Translations under genes and position numbers: made by a program
Shown here: positions 57,136 to 64,000 of the stretch, one piece after another
Layout: the number at the start of each line of letters is the position of its first letter
Position numbering within the stretch: the first letter of the stretch is position 1
Notes under the pieces: generated by a model
The model's input: only the letters and a program-made list of their open reading frames with translations
What the model was told of the DNA's origin: nothing
Databases searched by the model: none
Assembly (NCBI RefSeq): GCF_015070875.1
Contig: NZ_JADDIV010000004.1
Location: 682,001 to 746,000 of the forward strand
Length of the DNA stretch: 64,000 bases
Reading direction: 5' to 3'
Source: Ramlibacter pallidus
GTDB lineage: Bacteria; Pseudomonadota; Gammaproteobacteria; Burkholderiales; Burkholderiaceae_C

Positions 57136-58521
57136 ATGGACAAAGCACCGCCCCAGCTCGTCGCGAGCGCCGCCGCCGGCCTGCCGGCGCAGGATGCCGT
57201 CCTGCGCTGCCAGGCCGCGGTGCTGGCGCGCCCGCGGCTGGAGGAAGCGGCCACCGCCCTCGCGGCCGAACTGGCGGAACTGCTGCACTGCCGGCGCGTG
57301 AGCGTGGGCCTGCTGGAGGGCGAGCGCATGCGCATCGCCGGCAGCTCGCAGGCCGGCGAGATCGATTCCCGGCACGCGGCGGCCGCGGCCCTGGGCGCCG
57401 CGATGCACGAGTCCATCGACCAACGCCTGAGCGTCGCCTGGCCCGCATTGCTGCCCCACCCGCCCGTCAGCCTGGCGCAGCGGCAGCTGGCTGGCGCCGG
57501 CCAGGCCTGCAGCGTACCGATCGTCTCCGGGACCGAAGTGGTGGGCGCGGTGACGCTGGAGCGCGATGCCCAGCCGCGCTTCCTGGCGACCGAGATCGCG
57601 CTCTGCGAGGACGTCTGCAGCTTCGCCGGGCCCGTGCTGGAACTCAAGCGCCTGAACGAGACGCCGTGGCACCGCCGCATGCGGGACCGCATTCGCGAGA
57701 ACCTTGCGGCACCCGGTCGCCGCCGCATGGCGTGGGCGGGCGGGCTGCTGGCGCTGGCGATCGCGATGGCGGTGCCGCTGCCCTGGCGCGTGAGCGCGCC
57801 GGCGCGCCTCGAAGGCTCGGTGCAGCGCGCGGTGGTGGCCGCCGCCGACGGCTTCCTGCAGCAGACCCACGTGCGTCCGGGCGACCGCGTCACGGCGGGG
57901 CAGGTGCTGGCGCAGCTGTCCTCGCAGGATCTCGAACTGGAGCGCGCGCGCCGCGAAAGCGAACTGCGCCAGCACGAGAACGGCTATCGCGCCGCGCTCG
58001 CCCGCAACGACCGCACGCAGATGGTCATCAGCCAGTCGCGCGCGGCCGAGGCGCAGGCGCTGCTGACGCTGGCGGAGACGCAGCTGGAGCGCAGCCGGCT
58101 GGTCGCCCCGTTCGACGGCATCGTCATCAAGGGAGACCTGACGCAGAACCTGGGCGCGCCGGTGCAGAAGGGCGAGACGCTGATGCTGCTGGCGCCGAGC
58201 GACAGCTTCCGGCTGATCGTCGAAGTCGACGAGAGCGACGTCGGCGCGGTGCGCGCCGGGCAGAAGGGCCAGCTGGCTCTCGCGGCGCGCCCCGACGAGC
58301 CGTTGCGCTTCACCACGCGGCGCATCGTGCCGGTGGCAACGGCCGCCGACGGGCGCAACTACTTCGAAGTGGAGGCCACGCCCGAGGTGCAGCAGGCGGA
58401 CTTGCGCCCGGGCCTGACCGGCGTCGCGAAGATCGAGGTGGGCCGCCGGTCGCTGGCCTGGCTGCTGTTCCACCGCGCGGTCGACTGGCTGCGGCTCGCG
58501 CTGTGGACCATCGCCCCATGA
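57136..58521 (+). CDS. GAF-domain HlyD/RND-type periplasmic adaptor
   Basis: 461 residues. An unusual fusion: residues about 20-175 look like a cytoplasmic GAF domain (LEEAATALAAELAELLHCRR, CSVPIVSGTEVVGAVTLERD), one membrane helix at about 198-217 (MAWAGGLLALAIAMAVPLPW), then an HlyD-type adaptor (LEGSVQRAVVAAADGFLQQT, DRVTAGQVLAQLSSQDLELE, LERSRLVAPFDGIVIKGDLT). A GAF-adaptor fusion could couple ligand sensing to export. First gene of a coupled set, ending in an ATGA overlap. Confidence 0.8.
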   Translation: MDKAPPQLVASAAAGLPAQDAVLRCQAAVLARPRLEEAATALAAELAELLHCRRVSVGLLEGERMRIAGSSQAGEIDSRHAAAAALGAAMHESIDQRLSVAWPALLPHPPVSLAQRQLAGAGQACSVPIVSGTEVVGAVTLERDAQPRFLATEIALCEDVCSFAGPVLELKRLNETPWHRRMRDRIRENLAAPGRRRMAWAGGLLALAIAMAVPLPWRVSAPARLEGSVQRAVVAAADGFLQQTHVRPGDRVTAGQVLAQLSSQDLELERARRESELRQHENGYRAALARNDRTQMVISQSRAAEAQALLTLAETQLERSRLVAPFDGIVIKGDLTQNLGAPVQKGETLMLLAPSDSFRLIVEVDESDVGAVRAGQKGQLALAARPDEPLRFTTRRIVPVATAADGRNYFEVEATPEVQQADLRPGLTGVAKIEVGRRSLAWLLFHRAVDWLRLALWTIAP

Positions 58522-60668
58522 CCCCACCGCTGGTCAGCGGCTCCTGGTACCGGGTCGCGCCGCTCAAGCCCAGCCTGGCCGGCGGCCTGCGCATCGTGCG
58601 CCAGCGCGTGCGCGACCAGCTCTGGCACGTGCTCGTGGAGCCCGGCTCCGGCCGGCAGGTGCGGCTGAACCCGGCGGCCTACGCTTTCGTCGGCCGCTGC
58701 GACGGCCAGGCCACGGTGGGGGCGCTGTGGGACCGCCTGCTGGCGCAAGGCGGCGACGATGCACCTACGCAGGACGACATCCTGCGCCTGCTCGCGCAGC
58801 TGTTCCGCGCCGGCATGCTGCAGTTCGACGCCGCACCGCACCTGTCGCTGCTGTTCGCGCGCCGCGGCGAAGACCAGGACCGCCGGCGCCGCGCCTTCGT
58901 CAACCCGCTGGTGCTGCGCACGCGCCTGTTCGATCCCACGCGCCTGCTGGACCGCCTCGCGCCGATCGCATCCGCGCTGTGGCGCTGGCCGGTGTTCCTG
59001 CTGTGGCTGCTCGCCGTCGGCATGGGCCTGCTGGCGGCGGCGAGCGAGTACCCGGCGCTGCGGGCCGACGCGCTCCGCCTGCTCGCCACGCCGTCGAGCT
59101 ATGCGCTCGCCTGGCTGGCGTACCCGCTGGTGAAGGCGCTGCACGAGCTGGGCCACGGGATGGCGGTGCGCCGCTTCGGCGGCGAGGTGCGCGAGTTCGG
59201 CGTCTCGCTGCTCCTGCTGACGCCGGCGCCGTACGTGGATGCGAGCGCGGCCAATGCCTTCGCCACGGCACGCCGGCGCGCCGCGGTGAGCGCCGCCGGC
59301 ATCATGGTCGAACTGGCCCTCGCGGCCCTCGCCATGGCCGCATGGCTCGCGTTCAGCCCCGGGCTCCTGCGCGACTTCGCACTGGTCGTGGTGCTGATCT
59401 GCTCGGTGTCCACGGTGCTGTTCAACGCCAACCCCCTGCTGCGGCTGGACGGCTACCACCTGCTCTGCGACCTGCTGCAGCTGCCGAATCTGGCCACGCG
59501 CAGCCAGGCGTGGTGGGGCGCGCAGTGGCGCCGGCTGGTGGCCGGCGAAGAGGCTTTGCCGGCGAGCGCGATCGCGGCCGGCGAAACCAAGTGGCTGGCG
59601 TTCTACGCGCCTGCCTCCTGGCTCTATCGCGCCGGCCTCCTGGTGGCGCTGGTGTTCTGGGTCGGGCACCAATCCTGGCTGCTGGGATGGCTGGTCGCCC
59701 TGGGCCTGGCGGGATGGCTGGCCACCACGGCCGTGCGGGGCCTGCTGCGCAGCGCGGCCCAGGCGCCGGACCTGCCGGCACGCCGGCGGGCGCTGGGCAC
59801 CGCGGCAGTCCTTGCTGCCGGCGTGCTGGTCCTCCTCTTCGTTGTGCCGGCGCCTTCCAGCGTGGTGGCGCGCGGCGTCGTCTGGCCACCCGAGCGCGCA
59901 CTCCTGCGGCCCCAGGCCGCCGGCTTCGTCGAGTCCGCGGTGGTGCGGGACGGCACCCCCGTGCAGGCGGGCGACGTGGTGGTGAAGATGCTCGACCCGG
60001 TGCTGCTCGCGCAGCATGAGAAGGCCCTCGGCGAGCGCACCGGCCTCATGGCGCAGCAATACCAGGCGCTGCTGCACGACCCCGCCCGGGCCGGCGACAT
60101 CAACGAACAGATCGCGCGCAACGAAGCGGAGCGCCAGCGGGCCGAACAGCAGCTCGCCGACCTCGACGTCCGTGCGCACAGCGCCGGCCGTGCGGTCCTG
60201 CCGCGGGAACAGGACCTCGCCGGCAGCTATGCCGCGCGCGGCGCGATGCTGGGTTACGTGCTGGGACCGGAGGCGGCGCAGGTGCGCGCCGTGTTGCGCG
60301 ACGAAGACCTGCTGCGCGTGCGCGGCCACCTCCAGGGCATCGAGGTGCGGCTGGCCGGGCAGCCCGGCCGGGTGCACACCGGCAACCTGCGCAACGAGAC
60401 CCCGGCGGCCACGCGCGAGCTGCCGAGCGCGGCGCTCGGCGACCGGCACGGCGGCCCGGTGGCCGTCGACCCGGCGGACACCACGGGCGTGCGCACGCAA
60501 CTGCCCGTGTTCCTGGTCGACGTGGACGTGCCCGGCCTGCCCGTGGACCACATCGGTGGCCGGGCCTGGGTCAAGCTGGAGCTCGCGAGCGAGCCGCTGG
60601 GACTGCAGGTGCTGCGCGTGCTGCGGCAGTTGCTGGTGCGCCAGTTCAGTCCCACCGGCCAGGCATGA
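58518..60668 (+). CDS. M50-family membrane protease with adaptor-like C-terminus
   Basis: 716 residues. Site-2-protease type: zinc motif H209ELGH213 in ALHELGHGM and the second site NPLLRLDGYH with D311, among several membrane helices (about 150-430). The N-terminal 140 residues are soluble, and residues 440-716 resemble a HlyD/barrel-sandwich region with a coiled coil (VVWPPERALLRPQAAGFVES, QAGDVVVKMLDPVLLAQHEK, INEQIARNEAERQRAEQQLA). It may cleave or pull substrates within the membrane. Coupled to both neighbours by ATGA overlaps. Confidence 0.82.
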   Translation: MTPPLVSGSWYRVAPLKPSLAGGLRIVRQRVRDQLWHVLVEPGSGRQVRLNPAAYAFVGRCDGQATVGALWDRLLAQGGDDAPTQDDILRLLAQLFRAGMLQFDAAPHLSLLFARRGEDQDRRRRAFVNPLVLRTRLFDPTRLLDRLAPIASALWRWPVFLLWLLAVGMGLLAAASEYPALRADALRLLATPSSYALAWLAYPLVKALHELGHGMAVRRFGGEVREFGVSLLLLTPAPYVDASAANAFATARRRAAVSAAGIMVELALAALAMAAWLAFSPGLLRDFALVVVLICSVSTVLFNANPLLRLDGYHLLCDLLQLPNLATRSQAWWGAQWRRLVAGEEALPASAIAAGETKWLAFYAPASWLYRAGLLVALVFWVGHQSWLLGWLVALGLAGWLATTAVRGLLRSAAQAPDLPARRRALGTAAVLAAGVLVLLFVVPAPSSVVARGVVWPPERALLRPQAAGFVESAVVRDGTPVQAGDVVVKMLDPVLLAQHEKALGERTGLMAQQYQALLHDPARAGDINEQIARNEAERQRAEQQLADLDVRAHSAGRAVLPREQDLAGSYAARGAMLGYVLGPEAAQVRAVLRDEDLLRVRGHLQGIEVRLAGQPGRVHTGNLRNETPAATRELPSAALGDRHGGPVAVDPADTTGVRTQLPVFLVDVDVPGLPVDHIGGRAWVKLELASEPLGLQVLRVLRQLLVRQFSPTGQA

Positions 60669-62599
60669 ACCGGCGCGGACCGGCCGCCCGGTGGCCTGCG
60701 CCCGGCGTGGTGTGGGGCAGCCATCCCGAGCGCGTGCCGACGGCGCGCAACCACCGGCGCGCGCTCTCCACCGGCACCTCCGCGCTGCGGCGTTTCGCCG
60801 ATGACGTGGCCGCGGCCCCGCTCGTGGCGCAAGAGGATTTCGCGCGCGCGCTGCAGGCCGTGCGGGATCAGCCGGCCGGTGGCGAGGACTGGCTGCGGCA
60901 GGCGGTGCTGCTGGCCGCCAGCGCCCTGGCGCTGGCCGGTGGCCACCCGCCGCACCGCCAGCAGCTGCTGGCCGCGCGCGTGCTGCTGGACGACCGGCTG
61001 GCCGAGATGGCAACCGGGGAGGGCAAGACCGCGGCGATCGCGATCGCCGCGGCCGTGGCGGCGCTCGCGCGGACGCCCGTCCACGTGGTCACGGCCAACG
61101 ACTACCTGGCCCAGCGCGATGCCGCACGCCTGCGGCCGTTCTACGAACGGCTGGGCCTGCGCGTGGACTGCGTGGTGCAGCCGATGGACGCCCAGCGGCG
61201 GCGCGAGGCGTACGGCGCCGACGTCACGTACTGCACCGCGAAGGAGCTGGCGTTCGACCACCTGCGCGACGGAAGCTTGCGCGCGGCGGACCTGTCGCCG
61301 CTGGAGCAGCGCGCGCTGCGCCTGTCCGGGGCCGGCGCACCGCCCGCGCCGGTGCTGCGCGGGCTCTGCATGGCGATCCTGGACGAGGCCGACACCGTGC
61401 TCATCGACGAGGCAAGGGTTCCCCTGGTGCTGGCGCAGGCGGAGGGTTCGGCGGGAGAAGCCGCCTTCTACCGGGACGCGCTGGCCGCGGCGCGGCGGCT
61501 GGCGCAGGACGACGATTTCGGGCGCCGCGCCGACGGCCGCAGCTTCGCGCTGACGGCCTCGGGCCGCGCGAAGCTTGCCGCCTGGCCTCCCGCGGACCAC
61601 CCCCTGCTGGGACACCGCGCCCACCGCGAAGCAGCGGTGGAAATGGCCCTGGTGGCGCTGCACGTGCTGCGGCGGGACCATGACTACGTCGTGCGCGACG
61701 GCGAAGTGATGCTGGTCGACGAGACGACGGGCCGCGCCGCCGCCGGCCGCGCCTGGGCGTCGGGGCTGCACCAGCTGGTGGAGTGGAAGGAGGGAGTGGC
61801 TCCGTCGCAACGCAACGCCACGCGCAGCCAGACGACGTTCCAGCGCTTCTTCCCGCGCTACCTGCGACTGTCGGGCGCCAGCGGAACGCTTGCCGAAGCG
61901 AGGGGTGAGCTGCGGCAGGTCTACGGCCTGGAAGTCTTCGTCGTGCCGCGCCGCGCCCCATGGCAGGTGTCGGAGCGGCCCGTGCACCTGTTCGAGGACA
62001 GCACGCGCCTGTGGCAGGCCGTCGTCGAAGAGGCACGGACCGAATCCGCCAGGGGGCGGGCGGTGCTGGTGGGCACCGAGACCGTGGCGCAGTCCGAGGC
62101 GCTGTCCCGGCTCCTCCACGGGGCCGGATTGCCGCACCGCGTGCTGAACGCACGGCAGGACCGGGAGGAGAGCGAGCTGGTGGCCCAGGCCGGCCAGCCG
62201 GGCTGCATCACCGTGGCCACCAGCATGGCGGGACGCGGAACCGACATTCCCGTGGCACCCGACGTGCTGGCGCAGGGCGGCCTGCACGTCATCCTCTGCC
62301 AGCTGAACGCTTCGGCGCGCATCGACCGGCAATTCCTGGGGCGGGCGGGTCGCCAGGGCCAGCCCGGGTCCGTCCACCGCATGGTGGCCGCCGACTTCCC
62401 CTTGCTGCAGCGATGGTGGCCATCCTGGTGGCTGCGCTGGCGTGCCCGGTCCGCCCCGGGTTCGGCGGGGACAAAGATCACGCTTTCGCTGGCGCAGAGG
62501 CGAGAGTCCTTTACCCTTCGTTACCAGCGTGTGAAACTCAGCCTTGTGGCGGAGTCGCAAGCACGCGAACTCACGTTCAGCCGGCAGGTGCAGCAATGA
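60665..62599 (+). CDS. shortened SecA-like ATPase
   Basis: 644 residues, a SecA paralogue. Walker A G118EGKT (K121), Walker B D240EAD followed by TVLIDEARVPL, a PPXD-like part (FALTASGRAKL, HDYVVRDGEVMLVDETTGR), SGLHQLVEWKEGV, M521AGRGTDI and the arginine-finger motif G559RAGRQG. The C-terminus stops about 80 residues later at an AQRRESFTLRY segment matching the start of the helical scaffold domain; the two-helix finger, wing and zinc tail of the 901-residue E. coli SecA are missing. This is not the housekeeping secA. Translationally coupled to the protease and to the adaptor after it. Confidence 0.88.
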   Translation: MNRRGPAARWPAPGVVWGSHPERVPTARNHRRALSTGTSALRRFADDVAAAPLVAQEDFARALQAVRDQPAGGEDWLRQAVLLAASALALAGGHPPHRQQLLAARVLLDDRLAEMATGEGKTAAIAIAAAVAALARTPVHVVTANDYLAQRDAARLRPFYERLGLRVDCVVQPMDAQRRREAYGADVTYCTAKELAFDHLRDGSLRAADLSPLEQRALRLSGAGAPPAPVLRGLCMAILDEADTVLIDEARVPLVLAQAEGSAGEAAFYRDALAAARRLAQDDDFGRRADGRSFALTASGRAKLAAWPPADHPLLGHRAHREAAVEMALVALHVLRRDHDYVVRDGEVMLVDETTGRAAAGRAWASGLHQLVEWKEGVAPSQRNATRSQTTFQRFFPRYLRLSGASGTLAEARGELRQVYGLEVFVVPRRAPWQVSERPVHLFEDSTRLWQAVVEEARTESARGRAVLVGTETVAQSEALSRLLHGAGLPHRVLNARQDREESELVAQAGQPGCITVATSMAGRGTDIPVAPDVLAQGGLHVILCQLNASARIDRQFLGRAGRQGQPGSVHRMVAADFPLLQRWWPSWWLRWRARSAPGSAGTKITLSLAQRRESFTLRYQRVKLSLVAESQARELTFSRQVQQ

Positions 62600-63528
62600 A
62601 AAAGTACGGACGTTGGGTCCTGGCGGGATCCTTCCTCGGCCCGGCCGCGGTGGCCGCCCAGGCGCTGGGCTGCCTGATCGAGCCGTTCCGCGTCTCCGAC
62701 GTGGGCAGTCCCGTGATCGGCGTGATCGGCTCCACCCTCGTGGAACGGGGCGACCGCGTGGCGGCGGGCCAGGTCCTGGCCACCCTGCGGTCCGAGGTCG
62801 AGCGCCAGTCGGTGGCGGTGGCTTCGAGCAAGGCGCAGGCCGTGGGCGAGCTCAAGGCGGCGGAAGCCAATGCCGAACTCGCGCGCCAGAAGCTCGCGCG
62901 CGCCGCCGACCTGGCGAACCAGCAATTCATCTCCAGCCAGGCGCTGGAACAGGCGCGGGCCGAGGCGATGGTGGCCGAGAACCGGCTGGCGCAGGCACGC
63001 GAGCAGCGCAACGTCTTCGCCCGCGAACACGAGCTCGCGCAGGCGCAGCTGGGCCTGCGCACCATCCGCAGCCCGATCAGCGGCGTGGTGGTCGAACGCT
63101 ACCTGTCCACGGGGGAGCGCGTCGAGGAGAAGCCGATCTACCGCATCGCCGTGGTCGACCCGTTGCGGGTGGAAGTGGTGCTGCCCTCGGCCATGTACCC
63201 CAGCATCCGCAAGGGCATGCAGCTGGCCGTGACGCCCGACTTCCCCTCGGCGCAGCCCCGCATGGCCACCGTGACCCTGGTCGACCGGCTGATCGACGGC
63301 GCCAGCAACACCTTCCGCGTGCGCATGGAACTGCCGAATGCGGACCACGCACTGCCCGCCGGCCTGCGCTGCAAGGCGGACCTGGGCTTGCCGGCCCCGG
63401 CCGGCCGCCCGGCCGCGCCGCGCCCGGCATCGGCCACGCCCGCCAGCACGGTGCCCGCGAAGGGGGAACCGGCCCTGCGGCTGCAGATGGACCCCACGCT
63501 GGTCCGTCCCGCCCGTCCGCGGGCCTGA
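62596..63528 (+). CDS. HlyD/RND-type periplasmic adaptor
   Basis: 310 residues, start inside the SecA-like stop (ATGA). N-terminal signal or anchor helix (WVLAGSFLGPAAVAAQALG), barrel-sandwich and coiled-coil hairpin (VIGVIGSTLVERGDRVAAGQ, ADLANQQFISSQALEQARAE, QLGLRTIRSPISGVVVERYL). The C-terminal tail is Pro/Ala-rich. It probably links an inner-membrane component to an exit duct, but no outer-membrane TolC-like gene is visible. Confidence 0.85.
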   Translation: MKKYGRWVLAGSFLGPAAVAAQALGCLIEPFRVSDVGSPVIGVIGSTLVERGDRVAAGQVLATLRSEVERQSVAVASSKAQAVGELKAAEANAELARQKLARAADLANQQFISSQALEQARAEAMVAENRLAQAREQRNVFAREHELAQAQLGLRTIRSPISGVVVERYLSTGERVEEKPIYRIAVVDPLRVEVVLPSAMYPSIRKGMQLAVTPDFPSAQPRMATVTLVDRLIDGASNTFRVRMELPNADHALPAGLRCKADLGLPAPAGRPAAPRPASATPASTVPAKGEPALRLQMDPTLVRPARPRA

Positions 63529-63542
63529 GCGGAGCAGGCCGC

Positions 63543-64000
63543 ATGCGCTGGCTCTCCCGCTTTCGCCGCAGGGTGCCCGCACGCGCGCGGCCCGTGGCGG
63601 AGGCCATGGAGCCGCGGCTGCTGTATTCGGCGGACCTCACGGGCGGGCTGATGCTCGGCGCGGACGCGGCACCGGCGCCCGACATCCGTACGCTGTCGGA
63701 AGGCGGCGAGTACGCCACGGCCGGCGTCATCACCGCGCCGTCCGCCGCGACGGTCTCCGCCTCTCCGGCCACGGCCTCGACCTTCGCCGCCACCTACGCG
63801 GCGCTGCCCATGAGTTTCGAGGCCAACCAGGGCCAGGCGCCGGCGGGCATCGATTTCGTGGCGCATGGCGGCGGCTACGGCATCGCGCTCCATGGCGGCA
63901 ACGCCTCCCTGACCCTCGCGACCGAGGCCGGGCAACGCACCGTGCAACTGGACCTCGTGGGTGCACGCGAGGACGTGCAGGGCGAAGGCGAGGGGCTGCT
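63543..64000 (+). CDS. LEPR-XLL/SBBP-type large surface protein (3' end outside window)
   Basis: Only 152 codons are visible and the frame is open at the window end. The basic N-terminus MRWLSRFRRRVPARARP is followed by M22EPRLLYSADL, matching the LEPR-XLL pattern found at the start of very large bacterial surface or secreted proteins. Residues from about 88 (ALPMSFEANQGQAPAGIDFV, HGGGYGIALHGGNASLTLAT) resemble the domain that precedes SBBP beta-propeller repeats. No standard signal peptide is seen. It is 14 bases after the adaptor gene and is the obvious cargo for the preceding cluster; that is inferred. Confidence 0.8.
   Translation, partial: MRWLSRFRRRVPARARPVAEAMEPRLLYSADLTGGLMLGADAAPAPDIRTLSEGGEYATAGVITAPSAATVSASPATASTFAATYAALPMSFEANQGQAPAGIDFVAHGGGYGIALHGGNASLTLATEAGQRTVQLDLVGAREDVQGEGEGL

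Noticed and set aside
60665-62599. SecA-like gene as the housekeeping secA
   Set aside because: It lacks the C-terminal third of SecA, is in a specialised operon, and the neighbours of normal secA are absent.

Overview
The window reads as chromosomal DNA of a GC-rich betaproteobacterium, most likely a Comamonadaceae member of the Ramlibacter/Variovorax kind. This is inferred from the thrS-infC-rpmI-rplT-pheST-ihfA-merR-tRNA-Pro order, the phaC-phaA-phaB order, a Comamonadaceae-type intergenic repeat at 3634-3713, and codons ending almost always in G or C. No insertion sequence, phage gene, CRISPR array or rRNA was seen. Genes are packed tightly and no gene-free stretch exceeds 300 bases; the longest (1724-1887, 6551-6701, 24223-24358) hold leader or promoter sequence.

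Layout. 1-7320: translation island (3' part of thrS, infC with an ATC start, rpmI, rplT, pheS, pheT, ihfA, a MerR regulator, tRNA-Pro GGG). 7353-11629: signalling trio of adenylate cyclase-FHA, a TagH-like FHA protein of the type VI secretion family, and a membrane Ser/Thr kinase. 11639-18947: Nudix hydrolase, a TRAP transporter, and gentisate dioxygenase plus fumarylpyruvate hydrolase with an FAD enzyme, facing a divergent MarR regulator. 18925-19987: small ABM-fold protein and an OmpA-type lipoprotein. 20000-23186: compact reverse-strand operon of Rieske oxygenase, glutamine-synthetase-like ligase and 2Fe-2S ferredoxin. 23266-29729: a complete zeaxanthin glucoside cluster (crtE, crtX, crtY, crtI, crtB, crtZ). 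29795-33413: AzlC/AzlD exporter, HSL-type esterase, maiA, pgeF and a small membrane protein. 33498-37159: polyhydroxybutyrate operon. 37223-39396: small conserved protein, NAD(P)H-quinone reductase family protein, dusA. 39425-45378: CoA-dependent aromatic pathway (2-aminobenzoyl-CoA/salicylyl-CoA monooxygenase-reductase, enoyl-CoA hydratase, acyl-CoA dehydrogenase, RidA, glutaryl-CoA dehydrogenase). 45471-47558: hybrid histidine kinase. 47568-57052: methylmalonyl-CoA pathway (GntR regulator, mutase, meaB, a kinase-fold protein, carboxylase subunits, GST, epimerase-like VOC protein). 57136-64000: a translationally coupled set of GAF-HlyD adaptor, M50 protease with an adaptor-like C-terminus, shortened SecA paralogue and a second HlyD adaptor, followed by the start of an LEPR-XLL surface-type protein that runs off the window.

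How it fits together. Aromatic acids could enter through the TRAP system and gentisate branch or through the CoA-thioester branch. The glutaryl-CoA and propionyl-CoA modules would bring the products to central metabolism, and acetyl-CoA can be stored as PHB. The gentisate operon has no maleylpyruvate isomerase; maiA at 31806 is the only candidate seen. The least-described locus is the last one, which looks like a dedicated export or processing apparatus for the large protein it precedes.
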